The notes under the pieces were generated by a model that saw only the letters and a list, made by a program, of their open reading frames with translations, ran no database searches and had not been told where the DNA came from. DNA of 64,000 bases, taken from positions 2,639,501-2,703,500 of the forward strand of contig JAMLJB010000001.1 of the NCBI GenBank assembly GCA_023953835.1. The letters run 5' to 3'. Source of the DNA: Rhizobiaceae bacterium. Lineage in GTDB: Bacteria > Pseudomonadota > Alphaproteobacteria > Rhizobiales > Rhizobiaceae. The position numbers were made by a program, and so were the translations under genes. Below are positions 27,388 through 36,039 of the stretch, in pieces. Within the stretch, counting starts at the first letter, position 1. Each line of letters begins with the position of its first letter.

Positions 27388-27520
27388 AAGAGGTCATAGT
27401 GAAGGCGACTCGTGTTCCGCACAAGGTGCAACGGCATGAGCGGTGGCAAGTCTTTCCGCAGCAATCCCTGTGCTTTTTCTGAGACAGGTTCGCTCCAGAC
27501 TGCAAATTCCACCAGACATC
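27388..27520 (+). repeat. Second copy of the DUF5681 3'-tail repeat
   Basis: Matches the end of the DUF5681 pseudogene and its flank at 6698-7045, and reads EQEVIVKATRVPHKVQ in the homologous frame. Here it is uninterrupted and lies directly beside the start of the cyclase fusion gene. No upstream part of the DUF5681 gene accompanies it. Confidence 0.7.
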
Positions 27521-27680
27521 TTGCCGTTTCACATGGATTTACCGTGCCTTTGCAGCCGCGCGACGGAATGTGCCTCTTTTTTCGGCGTTCAGATGACTTT
27601 TTTACCATTCTTGCTCTCGCCGGTTTTCAAGGGCCGCTCGAAAGCCCCGAGAATCGGGCGTGAGCGGAATCTGCCGTGCT

Positions 27681-27696
27681 TGGCACAGTCCTTGCT
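27681..27696 (+). promoter_or_regulatory. Sigma-54 promoter of the guanidine transporter operon
   Basis: TGGCACAGTCCTTGCT matches the RpoN consensus TGGCAC-N5-TTGCW at every conserved base, with GG and GC ten bases apart. Transcription should begin near 27707, just before the riboswitch. I could not identify NtrC sites with confidence upstream. Confidence 0.8.
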
Positions 27697-27706
27697 TCGT
27701 TGAGGA

Positions 27707-27866
27707 CGTGCAGAGCGTCTAGGGTTCCGGCCGCCGCAACATGATCCGGGAAGTTTCCGGAGAAGGTCATGTTGTCGACGTGGCGGTGCTGGTCCGAGAG
27801 ACGCAACCGCAGCTTATGCGTTGACGCGTAAGGCGGAACACGGCGGGCCAAAATCCCGGGAGAAGA
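27707..27866 (+). ncRNA. Guanidine-I (ykkC) riboswitch, transporter operon
   Basis: The conserved blocks appear in order: CTAGGGTTCCG (27719-27729), GGTCCGAGAG (27791-27800), ACGGCGGG then AAAATCCCGGGAGA ending at 27863. Between the first two, a long variable arm (catgatccgg to gtcatgtt) can fold into a helix. The AAAATCCC block differs slightly from the usual AAAAGCCC. This class binds guanidine and turns genes on. The downstream ABC transporter is a usual partner. Confidence 0.88.
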
Positions 27867-27903
27867 CTGCACGGGTTTGCTGGCGCGAACCTCTCCCGGT
27901 TTT
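27855..27903 (+). terminator. Terminator overlapping the riboswitch 3' end
   Basis: CCGGGAGA (27856-27863), part of the aptamer core, can pair with TCTCCCGG (27892-27899), which is followed by TTTT. An inner GGTT/AACC pair extends the stem. Pairing here would break the aptamer, so guanidine binding should prevent termination. This is a complete ON-switch expression platform seen in the sequence; behaviour is inferred. Confidence 0.72.
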
Positions 27904-27964
27904 GCGCTGCGCGGACTCCAACAGGACATTCGGACGCGATCCGGACGAAACCGAGGGGTAAAAC

Positions 27965-29029
27965 ATGCTTCGCAAACTGGCCGTCACGTTTCTCACTGCT
28001 TTCCTTGCCCTTGCGCCCCTGACGACGGCACAGGCTCAAGCCAAGAAGGATTTCAAGATATGCTGGTCGATCTATGTCGGCTGGATGCCGTGGGGCTATC
28101 TCTCGGACAGCGGGATCATGAAGAAGTGGGCCGATAAATATGGGATCAATGTCGAGATCACGCGCATCAACGACTATGTCGAGTCGATAAACCAGTATAC
28201 GGCCGGAGGGTTCGACGGGTGTTCCATGACCAATATGGACGCGCTGTCTATCCCGGCTGGCGGTGGCGTCGATACGACCGCGTTGATTATTGGGGACTTC
28301 TCAAACGGCAATGACGCCGTGATCCTGAAGGACAAGACCGAACTGAAGGATATAGCCGGGCAGAAGGTCAATCTGGTCGAACTTTCAGTCTCTCACTACC
28401 TGCTGGCCCGTGCACTCGATACGGTGGGGCTGGCCGAAAAGGATATCACCGTCGTCAATACCTCCGACGCGGACATGGTCGCCGCCTACGGAACGGCCGA
28501 CGTCACCTCGGTGGTGACCTGGAACCCGCTCGTATCGGAAATCCTAGCCATGCCCGGCGCCAACAAAGTGTTCGATTCCTCGCAAATTCCGGGCGAAATC
28601 ATCGACATGATGGTGGTGAACACCGCTACGCTGAAGGACAATCCGGAACTCGGCAAGGCGTTGGTCGGCGCCTGGTATGAGACGATGGCCCTGATGGCAT
28701 CTGGTACACCGGAGGGCCAGGCGGCAAAGGAGGAAATGGCCAAGGCATCCGGTACGGACCTTGCCGGTTTCGACGCACAGCTTGCGTCGACCGCGATGTT
28801 CTTCGAACCGGCCAAAGCGGTCGAGTTCGCCAAGGGCGCCGAACTGCCGAAGACCATGGACCATGTGCGCAACTTTCTCTTCAGTCATGGCATTCTTGGC
28901 GCCAACGCCCCGAGCGTCGATTTCATCGGCATGAGCTTTGCGGACGGTTCGACGCTGGGCGACACCGCCAATGTCAAGCTGCGCTTTGATCCGGCCTTCA
29001 TGGCGGAAGCTGCGGCCGGATCGCTTTGA
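27965..29029 (+). CDS. ABC transporter substrate-binding protein, urea/guanidine type
   Basis: A 354-residue periplasmic binding protein of the NMT1/SsuA class. A clear signal peptide ends near TTAQAQA. It resembles the putative urea transporter binding proteins that accompany urea carboxylase genes (KICWSIYVGWMPWGYL, GGFDGCSMTNMDALSIPAGGG, VVTWNPLVSEI). The GAGGGGT ribosome site precedes ATG 27965. As the first gene behind a guanidine-I riboswitch, its ligand is more likely guanidine or a guanidine derivative than urea; this is inference from the control element. Confidence 0.88.
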   Translation: MLRKLAVTFLTAFLALAPLTTAQAQAKKDFKICWSIYVGWMPWGYLSDSGIMKKWADKYGINVEITRINDYVESINQYTAGGFDGCSMTNMDALSIPAGGGVDTTALIIGDFSNGNDAVILKDKTELKDIAGQKVNLVELSVSHYLLARALDTVGLAEKDITVVNTSDADMVAAYGTADVTSVVTWNPLVSEILAMPGANKVFDSSQIPGEIIDMMVVNTATLKDNPELGKALVGAWYETMALMASGTPEGQAAKEEMAKASGTDLAGFDAQLASTAMFFEPAKAVEFAKGAELPKTMDHVRNFLFSHGILGANAPSVDFIGMSFADGSTLGDTANVKLRFDPAFMAEAAAGSL

Positions 29030-29040
29030 GACCCGGCACA

Positions 29041-29946
29041 ATGTCGTCGGGCAAGGTCGGCGTCGCAGGCTCTTCTGCCGAAGCCGATCCCATTCCACAG
29101 CAAGTCCGGACCCCGACGAAGGTCCGGCTCCGCCTGATAAACCTGAAGCCGACGAAAGGAGCCGCTCTTGTCCTTGGAGCGCTGCCTTTCGTGGCGGTGG
29201 GCATAGCCTATGTCATTGCTTCGGCGCGACGGCTCGCGGTCAATCCCAATGACAAGCTGCTGCCGTCGCCCGAACAGATGTGGTCCGCCTTTTTCGATCT
29301 CGCTACGGTTCCCGACAAGAGGTCCGGCGATCTGGTCCTGTGGGTAGACACTTATGCGAGCTTGCTGCGCCTGTTCGCAGGGGTGGGGATCGCGACCCTG
29401 ATCGCGCTCTGCCTCGGCATCGCGATCGGCTTCATTCCGCGTGTGCGTGCCTTGCTTGCACCTTTCGTCACGGTTGTATGCGTCATCCCGCCCTTGGCGC
29501 TCCTGCCGATCCTCTTTATCGTTCTTGGTCTTGGCGAGGCCGCAAAGATCACGCTGATCGCCGTCGGCGTTGCGCCGGTCATGGTGCGTGACGTCGCCAG
29601 TCGCGTTATGGAGGTTCCCCCGGAGCTTGTCGCCAAGGCGCAGACTCTTGGCGGCAACAGCTGGACGATGGTTCTGAGGCTGATCCTGCCGCAGATCATG
29701 CCGCGGCTGATCACCTGCGTGCGGCTGGCGCTTGGGCCGGCCTGGCTGTTCCTGATCGCCGCCGAAGCGATAGCCTCCACAGAAGGGCTGGGATATCGAA
29801 TCTTTCTGGTCCGCCGCTATCTGTCGATGGATATTATCCTGCCCTACGTGGCATGGATCACGCTGCTTGCCGTCGTAACCGACTGGCTCCTCGTCCGGCT
29901 GTCGCATGCGTTGTTCCCCTGGGCACACCCGCAGGAGGCCAAATGA
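29041..29946 (+). CDS. ABC transporter permease, urea/guanidine type
   Basis: A 301-residue SsuC/TauC-like permease. It has about six membrane segments and the ATPase-contact loop VPPELVAKAQTLGGNSWTMV. ATG 29041 is preferred; a TTG at 29026 would overlap the preceding stop. It ends by overlapping the ATPase gene by four bases. Confidence 0.9.
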   Translation: MSSGKVGVAGSSAEADPIPQQVRTPTKVRLRLINLKPTKGAALVLGALPFVAVGIAYVIASARRLAVNPNDKLLPSPEQMWSAFFDLATVPDKRSGDLVLWVDTYASLLRLFAGVGIATLIALCLGIAIGFIPRVRALLAPFVTVVCVIPPLALLPILFIVLGLGEAAKITLIAVGVAPVMVRDVASRVMEVPPELVAKAQTLGGNSWTMVLRLILPQIMPRLITCVRLALGPAWLFLIAAEAIASTEGLGYRIFLVRRYLSMDIILPYVAWITLLAVVTDWLLVRLSHALFPWAHPQEAK

Positions 29947-30725
29947 GCCGCATCGTCGTTCATGGCCTCGAAAAGAGCTTCGGCGACGTGCGGGTCCTCG
30001 AGCGCGTCAATCTCGTTGCGGAGCGCGGGGAATTCCTATCGCTGGTGGGCGCAAGCGGCTGCGGAAAATCCACCTTCCTGCGCATCCTTCTTGGGCAGGA
30101 TCAGGCGAGCAGCGGCGTGGTCGTCATCGGTGACAGCCCGATCGTGCCGGAACCTACGCCCGAACGCGGCATCGTCTTTCAACGCTATTCGGTGTTTCCG
30201 CATCTCACCACGTTGCAGAATCTCCTTCTGGTTGAGGATTTTCGTTCAGGGGGAGCGTCCGGTCGCGTCTTTGGAGGGAAGCGCAAGGCTGCCCTGCAAG
30301 AGGCCGAAGCGATGCTGGAGCGCGTCGGTCTGGTTCACGCGCGCAATCTTTATCCTGCGTCGCTTTCGGGCGGGATGCAGCAGCGGCTCGCAATCGCGCA
30401 GACCTTGCTCGGACGACCGAAGATTCTGCTGTTGGACGAACCGTTCGGTGCTCTCGACCCCGGTATTCGCGTCGAAATGCACGGGCTGCTCAACGAGATC
30501 TGGACCGAGCACGGCATGACGGTGGTGATGGTCACGCATGACATCGGCGAAGCCTTCAAGCTCGGCACGCGGGTTCTGGTTTTCGACAAGGTGCGCCATG
30601 ATCCGCAATTCCCGTCCGCCTACGGCGCGACGATAACCTACGATCTGAAGCTCGATCGAAAGCTGCGGGCGTCTCGACAGGAAGAGGCCAAAGTGGCCGC
30701 GATGGTCGGCCCAGCCCGGCCCTAG
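29943..30725 (+). CDS. ABC transporter ATP-binding protein, urea/guanidine type
   Basis: A 260-residue ATPase with Walker A GASGCGKS, Q-loop VFQRYSVFPHLTT, signature LSGGMQQRLAIAQ, Walker B ILLLDEPFGALD and H-loop VTHDIGEA. ATG 29943 overlaps the permease stop as ATGA. Its end overlaps the convergent AraC gene by a few bases. Confidence 0.92.
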   Translation: MSRIVVHGLEKSFGDVRVLERVNLVAERGEFLSLVGASGCGKSTFLRILLGQDQASSGVVVIGDSPIVPEPTPERGIVFQRYSVFPHLTTLQNLLLVEDFRSGGASGRVFGGKRKAALQEAEAMLERVGLVHARNLYPASLSGGMQQRLAIAQTLLGRPKILLLDEPFGALDPGIRVEMHGLLNEIWTEHGMTVVMVTHDIGEAFKLGTRVLVFDKVRHDPQFPSAYGATITYDLKLDRKLRASRQEEAKVAAMVGPARP

Positions 30726-31681
30726 CGGCCCCCGCGCAGGGTTTGAATTGGCGTTTCTCCAAACAGAAAACGATAGCTCTCTGCAAACCGGCCAAGGTGG
30801 GTCACGCCAACCCCCATCGCTATTTCGGTCACGGTGCCTGATTTCGTGCGCGCCTGCCTTAGCTGTCGTCTGCTCTCGTTCAGGCGCAGAAGGTGCGTGT
30901 ATTCTCTTGGGCCAACTCCAAAGGCTGTGTGAAAAGCATATTCAAGCTGCCTGCGGCTGACACCCATCGTGCGGCAGATGCTCATGACGGGCAGGGGTCG
31001 GTTCAGATTTTCGCGTATTATATCTTCGCCCTGCCTGGCTTGTTTCAATCTTTGGCGCAATGACCGATTCAGATATCGCCCGAAACTGTCGGTATCTGCA
31101 ATTTTCAATGCGACAGCACCAAGGTAGTCGAGATAGGACCCGGGCATCTCATCATAGTGCCTGTCCGCACCTTCGAAGCTTTGCTGTGCCGTCATCAAGG
31201 ACGTGGCAATCGCGCAACCGTCTTCAGGTCCCTCTCGCCTTGCTCGTGGTTGGCTCAATACCGTCTCGCCGGGTTGCCCGGTTGCGGTCTCGAAGATTTC
31301 AGCCCAAATGTCGGCGCGCAGGACCGAGGCCGAATAGATAACTTTGCCGCGGATGCATGCCGTTATCTCCGCTCCGACCGGCAACATCAGGATCACGCCA
31401 TTTTCGAGCGGAACGCCGCAGATATCGGCTTCTCCACCCTGAGCGACCGTGAGCAGCACGATATGACCTTTGGCGAACGCGCCGCGCGCGCGAACATGGC
31501 TGTTCAACCGGGTGGTGTCGAAGGCCCAGCCTCCTGCCGACTGGGTCTTGTGAATTCGGGACAGGCCGCCGCTGCTCGACAGAACATCCACCTCAAGCGC
31601 CGTCATGGACGCCGCACTCCCAAGCTCTTCCGGAACAAGCTCGACTGTCTGGGAGAGGGGAGGGGAAGCGAGACTATTCAT
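30722..31681 (-). CDS. AraC-family transcriptional regulator
   Basis: A 319-residue protein. The C-terminal AraC/XylS double helix-turn-helix is intact (LPVMSICRTMGVSRRQLEYAFH, then TEIAMGVGVTHLGRFAESYRFLFGETP). The N-terminal sensing domain resembles AraC regulators of the ethanolamine/EutR-like type only loosely. It is divergent from the sulfatase, which is its most likely target; the promoter gap is about 190 bases. Confidence 0.88.
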   Translation of the reverse strand: MNSLASPPLSQTVELVPEELGSAASMTALEVDVLSSSGGLSRIHKTQSAGGWAFDTTRLNSHVRARGAFAKGHIVLLTVAQGGEADICGVPLENGVILMLPVGAEITACIRGKVIYSASVLRADIWAEIFETATGQPGETVLSQPRARREGPEDGCAIATSLMTAQQSFEGADRHYDEMPGSYLDYLGAVALKIADTDSFGRYLNRSLRQRLKQARQGEDIIRENLNRPLPVMSICRTMGVSRRQLEYAFHTAFGVGPREYTHLLRLNESRRQLRQARTKSGTVTEIAMGVGVTHLGRFAESYRFLFGETPIQTLRGGR

Positions 31682-31868
31682 AGCCCGGAACCGTTTTGCG
31701 CAAAACGGATAGCACGATAAGCGAAATCCAATACAAATCCAGCCGTTGCGCGGGAGAGTCCATGACGCCGATCATCTTGGGATTCCCTGTTTTAAGGTAC
31801 CTTCGATCCGCCTCGACTCGGCCGGCATTCGTCGACGAATATGGCACATTCGCTTACGGGAGAGACGC

Positions 31869-33371
31869 ATGCCAAACACCAACAGACCGCGACCTGCTTC
31901 ACCCTCGGCCAACTCAATAAGCCGCCGCGAGGTGCTGCTCGGGGGCAGCGCAATCGGGATAGCGCAATCTGCGCGTCTGCTGGCCGGTTCTTCTGTTCTG
32001 GCGGCGCTTCTTGGCGAGGCGCATGCGGCGGACGCTCCCAAACCGAATATTGTCTACATCCTTGCAGACGATCTGGGGTGGGCCGATGCAGGGTTTCGCG
32101 GGTCCGACATCAGGACGCCAGTTCTCGACGACCTTGCCAGGGATGGCGCGACGCTGGAGCAATTCTACACGCAGCCGATGTGCACGCCGACACGTGCGGC
32201 CCTGATGACGGGCCGCTACCCGCTGCGCTACGGCTTGCAGACAGGCGTGATTCCCGGCGCGGGAACATATGGGCTGGCCACTGACGAATACCTCCTGCCG
32301 CAGGCGTTGAAAGACGCCGGTTATGGGACGGCGCTGGTCGGCAAATGGCACCTTGGACACGCCAACGCGGAATATTGGCCACGGCAGCGCGGCTTTGACT
32401 ATTTCTATGGCCCGCTGGTGGGCGAGATCGACCATTTCAAGCACTCATCGCATGGCGTGCCGGACTGGTATCGAGACAATGCACCCCTCGTCGAAGAGGG
32501 CTTCGACAATGTGCTCTTCGGAAACGAGGCGGCGCGCGTCGTGCGCGACCATGACATTTCGAATCCGCTCTTCCTTTACCTGGCCTTCACGGCCCCTCAC
32601 ACGCCGTTCCAGGCGCCGCAGGAATATCTCGACCAATATGCGGACATAGCCGACGAGAACCGCCGGGCCTATGCAGCGATGGTCACCGTGATGGATGAAG
32701 CGATCGGCAAGGTTCTGGCGGCGCTTGAGGAGCGCGGCATGAGGGACAACACCCTTGTCATCTTTCATTCCGACAATGGGGGCACCAGAGATTCCCTGTT
32801 CGCCGGAGATACAAAGGTTTCGGGCGGACTTCCTGCCAGCAATGGGCCTTTTCGCAGCGGCAAGGGCACTCTCTATGAAGGAGGCACTCGCGTGGTGGCT
32901 TTGGCCAATTGGCCCGGCAGGATCAAGCCGGGCTCATTGAATGAGCCGATGCATGTCGTCGACATGTACCCGACGCTCGCTGCCGTCGCGGGTGCGAACA
33001 CGTCGAAAGCGAAGCCGCTCGACGGCATGGATATCTGGCCGGTGTTTGCCGAGGGCAAGCCATCTCCGCGCAAGGAAATCGTCTATAACGTCGATCCGAT
33101 GTCGGCCGGCATCCGGCAGGGTGATTGGAAGCTGGTCTGGAAAGCCGCGCTCCCGCAACAGCAAGAGCTGTTCAACGTCACTGCCGATCCCTCCGAGACG
33201 AAGAATCTGCTGGGTGAACACCCGGACAAGGCGGCCGGTCTGCGCATGCGCGCCGAAGAACTGGCCAAGGAAATGGCGCCGCCATTGCTGCTGATGGAGG
33301 CGATCAAGCTGACATATTACACACTGCCCGTGACCGGCGATCCGTCAGTCCTTTTCAATGGAGGTGACTGA
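31869..33371 (+). CDS. Tat-exported sulfatase
   Basis: A 500-residue type I sulfatase. A twin-arginine signal (SRREVLLGG, hydrophobic core, AHAADAP) sends it folded to the periplasm. The active-site motif C105-T-P-T-R with GRYPLR is the formylglycine signature. Calcium ligands DD are at 67-68 and HSDN lies in the later metal site. The ATG at 31869 follows GGGAG; an upstream open frame from 31746 lacks signal character. It needs a formylglycine-generating enzyme, not present here. It releases sulfate from an organic ester of unknown identity, probably under the divergent AraC regulator. Confidence 0.9.
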   Translation: MPNTNRPRPASPSANSISRREVLLGGSAIGIAQSARLLAGSSVLAALLGEAHAADAPKPNIVYILADDLGWADAGFRGSDIRTPVLDDLARDGATLEQFYTQPMCTPTRAALMTGRYPLRYGLQTGVIPGAGTYGLATDEYLLPQALKDAGYGTALVGKWHLGHANAEYWPRQRGFDYFYGPLVGEIDHFKHSSHGVPDWYRDNAPLVEEGFDNVLFGNEAARVVRDHDISNPLFLYLAFTAPHTPFQAPQEYLDQYADIADENRRAYAAMVTVMDEAIGKVLAALEERGMRDNTLVIFHSDNGGTRDSLFAGDTKVSGGLPASNGPFRSGKGTLYEGGTRVVALANWPGRIKPGSLNEPMHVVDMYPTLAAVAGANTSKAKPLDGMDIWPVFAEGKPSPRKEIVYNVDPMSAGIRQGDWKLVWKAALPQQQELFNVTADPSETKNLLGEHPDKAAGLRMRAEELAKEMAPPLLLMEAIKLTYYTLPVTGDPSVLFNGGD

Positions 33372-33380
33372 TCGTTTCCG

Positions 33381-33406
33381 AACCGGGGCTGACTGATCTG
33401 CCGGTT
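33381..33406 (+). terminator. Hairpin after the sulfatase gene
   Basis: AACCGG (33381-33386) and CCGGTT (33401-33406) can pair across a 14-base loop, 10 bases after the stop. The stem is short and the following T-run weak, so this is a tentative terminator. Confidence 0.3.
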
Positions 33407-33427
33407 GTTACGCCCTCTTACGCTCTA

Positions 33428-33691
33428 GGTCATGAACTCATAAATCCGATTGAAATGGTGTGAGGCCATCGGTTCGGATGCGCGGAGGATAGACGCAGGA
33501 AATGTGGTTCATTTTCAAGTCTTTCCGACAAAGCAGCCGGACCGATGGACCACATCCGAAGGACGCCGAAACGGCTGCAAGCCGCCGCGTCGAACCGCTC
33601 GGACGATGGAACCCCATCGCCCTTCGCGCTTCTCCTCGCAGCTTCTTGCCGTTTCAGGCGCCATTTCAAACGCATTTATGAGTCCATGACC
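33428..33691. mobile_element. 264-bp MITE-like element, copy 3
   Basis: It runs from GGTCATGAACTCATAAATCC to the mirrored ATTTATGAGTCCATGACC. It has the same length as copy 1 and nearly the same sequence, in the opposite orientation. TA flanks the left end; the right junction is TGG, inside the TetR reading frame, where the element provides the last codons and stop. Confidence 0.85.
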
Positions 33692-34269
33692 TGGCGCGTC
33701 CTGAGGCCGTCAACGAACACATCCACCAGCCGCAATGCCCCTGGCTGCCAGTCGGCGGGGCCTTGCGAATAGAAGATGCCGAGAAGCGTGCGCAGCAACT
33801 CGTCCGGCGAAATGTCGTCCCGCAATTCGCCCGAAGCGATACCGCGCCCGAGCAGCAGGCCGATGGCGTCGGTCAGCCTTTCGAGCGAATAGGCTCTCAG
33901 TTCGTTCGATGCCTGAGCCGCCTCCTGAAGTGCGGAAATCATGCCTTTCTTGGTCGCGACAAGCCGCACGTTTGCGTGCAGCCACCTTCGCAGGGCGTCC
34001 ACGGGATCGGCCTCCCGGGCGAGCTCTGCCGCCAGTTCGCTCAGATGATCGACCTCGTGACGATACACTGCCTCGAACAGGGATTCGCGGGTCGGAAAAT
34101 GGCGATAGAGCGTTCCGATGCCGACGCCTGCCTCGCGCGCGACAGCTTCAAGACTGGCCTGTGAGCCGCCCGCGCTGAAGATCCGTGTCGCGGCATCCAG
34201 CAGTTTTTCACGGTTGCGGACAGAATCCGAACGCGGCTTTCGACTTGTCTTTTCGATCCCGGACACCAT
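33676..34269 (-). CDS. TetR-family regulator ending inside the mobile element
   Basis: About 197 residues. The helix-turn-helix RNREKLLDAATRIFSAGG, then LEAVAREAGVGIGTLYRHFPTRESLFE, and a ligand domain of the usual length are present. The last residues VMDS and the stop come from the end of the 264-bp element, so up to a few native C-terminal residues are lost or replaced. ATG 34269 is chosen; upstream in-frame codons reach 34362. It is divergent from the PaoABC-type operon, with a perfect palindrome between, so it is the likely repressor of that operon. Confidence 0.85.
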   Translation of the reverse strand: MVSGIEKTSRKPRSDSVRNREKLLDAATRIFSAGGSQASLEAVAREAGVGIGTLYRHFPTRESLFEAVYRHEVDHLSELAAELAREADPVDALRRWLHANVRLVATKKGMISALQEAAQASNELRAYSLERLTDAIGLLLGRGIASGELRDDISPDELLRTLLGIFYSQGPADWQPGALRLVDVFVDGLRTRQVMDS

Positions 34270-34303
34270 TTCCTTCAGAATATCACCTGTGGCCTCTTGA
34301 TAA

Positions 34304-34320
34304 ACGGAGGCATCCTCCGT
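34304..34320. promoter_or_regulatory. Palindromic operator between tetR and the aldehyde dehydrogenase operon
   Basis: ACGGAGGCATCCTCCGT is a perfect palindrome with a one-base centre. It lies between the divergent TetR and molybdenum-enzyme genes, the classic place for a TetR site controlling both. Confidence 0.6.
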
Positions 34321-34456
34321 ATAAATAGGTACGGATCGGGAAAACGCACAAAAGGCACGCATTCCTGAACGGACCTACGGAGCGGTGGCATTCAGTTCCG
34401 CGCAACCGCTGCTCGACATCTCAACCTTACATCACAAACACTGCATGGAGTACATC

Positions 34457-34984
34457 ATGTCACTCTCCATCAGCCTCGTCATCAATGGTCGGCCCCACAA
34501 CATTGTGCTCGATGATAATCGGGTCACGCTGCTCGACCTGTTGCGTGAGAGGCTTCAGATGACCGGCACCAAGAAGGGTTGCGACCGGGGCCAGTGCGGC
34601 GCCTGCACCGTGCTTATGGACGGTCGTCGCATCAACGCCTGCCTGACGCTTGCGGCCAGTGCCGACGGTTCCGAGATCACCACGATCGAAGGTATCGCTG
34701 AAGGCGGTACGCTGCATCCCGTGCAGGCGGCATTCATCGCCCATGACGGCTTCCAGTGCGGCTACTGCACGCCGGGCCAGATCATGAGCGCAATCGGCCT
34801 TCTTCGGGAGGCGCATGCGGGCGCCGATCCCGAACGCGTCCGCGAACTCATGAGCGGCAATATCTGCCGGTGCGGCGCCTATCAGGGCATCACGGAAGCG
34901 GTGCTGGAGGCGCAGAAGGCGATCGCCGACAAACAGAACGAAAACAGGCCGAACGAATCCGGCAAGGGGAGGGATGCGGCATGA
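34457..34984 (+). CDS. paoA: Molybdenum aldehyde dehydrogenase, 2Fe-2S subunit
   Basis: A 175-residue small subunit of the xanthine oxidase family. The plant-type 2Fe-2S motif (GCDRGQCGACTVLMDGRRINAC) is followed by the second cluster motif (QCGYCTPGQ, then CRCGAYQGI). GGAG lies seven bases before ATG 34457. There is no Tat signal at this start, in contrast to periplasmic E. coli PaoA, so this enzyme is probably cytoplasmic. The three-gene order matches PaoABC/YagTSR. Confidence 0.9.
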   Translation: MSLSISLVINGRPHNIVLDDNRVTLLDLLRERLQMTGTKKGCDRGQCGACTVLMDGRRINACLTLAASADGSEITTIEGIAEGGTLHPVQAAFIAHDGFQCGYCTPGQIMSAIGLLREAHAGADPERVRELMSGNICRCGAYQGITEAVLEAQKAIADKQNENRPNESGKGRDAA

Positions 34985-36039
34985 ACAGGTTCGACTATAT
35001 CCGTCCCCAAAGCGTGACCGAGGCGATTGCCGCCGCAACCATACCCGGTTCCGTCTACCTCGCAGCCGGAACGAATCTTCTCGACCTCATGAAGCTTGGC
35101 GTTTCGCGACCGGAGCGGGTTATCGACATCTCGAAATTGCCGGGTCTCGACAAGATCGAATGGCGCGACGACGGCAGCGTGCGCATCGGTGCGCTGGTTC
35201 GCAATGCCGATCTTGCCTATGACAAACGCTTTTCGAGGTCGTTTCCTTCGGTCGCCGAGGCCCTGCTTTCCGGCGCATCCGCCCAGTTGCGCAATGCCGC
35301 GACCGTCGGCGGCAACCTCATGCAGCGCACGCGCTGCGCCTATTTCCACGATCTCGCGAGCGCATGCAACCGACGCGCGCCGGGCTCCGGCTGCGACGCG
35401 AGAGGAGGCGAGAACCGCCTGCACGCCGTGCTCGGGTGGAGTGATCACTGCATTGCGACGCATTCATCCGATTTCTGCGTTCCGCTCGCCGCATTTGACG
35501 CGGTCGTGGAGGTGGAAGGACCGCACGGTGCGCGCAGCATTCCGCTCGACGCATTGCACGCGCTTCCCGGAAACACGCCGGAACAGGAGAACACGCTGTC
35601 GCCTGGCGAATTGATGACGGCGTTGACGCTTCCCTCCGAAGCAACTGCCTTTTCGGCCAATGCCCGCTACCTGAAGCTGCGCGAACGGACGTCTTATGCA
35701 TTCGCCGTCGTTTCGGCTGCCGCTGCACTGAGGCTCGAAGGAGATACGATCCGTGAAGCGCGCATAGCGCTTGGTGGCGTCGCCGCAAAGCCATGGCGCG
35801 CGCGCCAGGCCGAAGCCGTTCTCGAAGGCGTGACGGCATCTGCCGCCGCGTTCGAAACGGCAGCGGAGGCTGCCTTGGCCGAGGCGCGACCTTCAGGAGA
35901 CAACGCCTTCAAGATCGAACTCGCGCGCCGCATCGTCGTGCGGGCGCTGAACCTTGCATTGGAAGGCACGCCGGACACCATGCCTGCACTTCCGGCTTCG
36001 CCCTTCTCCACACATTCAGGAGCAAGACATGTCGCTTGA
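34981..36039 (+). CDS. paoB: Molybdenum aldehyde dehydrogenase, FAD subunit
   Basis: A 352-residue medium subunit. The FAD-binding stretch (LAAGTNLLDLMKLGVSRPE, then NAATVGGNLMQRTRC) is present. A cysteine-rich insert C-AYFHDLASAC, GSGC and DHC fits the extra 4Fe-4S cluster known in PaoB-type subunits. The ATG overlaps the previous stop as ATGA and the next gene starts before its end, so the operon is tightly coupled. Confidence 0.88.
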   Translation: MNRFDYIRPQSVTEAIAAATIPGSVYLAAGTNLLDLMKLGVSRPERVIDISKLPGLDKIEWRDDGSVRIGALVRNADLAYDKRFSRSFPSVAEALLSGASAQLRNAATVGGNLMQRTRCAYFHDLASACNRRAPGSGCDARGGENRLHAVLGWSDHCIATHSSDFCVPLAAFDAVVEVEGPHGARSIPLDALHALPGNTPEQENTLSPGELMTALTLPSEATAFSANARYLKLRERTSYAFAVVSAAAALRLEGDTIREARIALGGVAAKPWRARQAEAVLEGVTASAAAFETAAEAALAEARPSGDNAFKIELARRIVVRALNLALEGTPDTMPALPASPFSTHSGARHVA

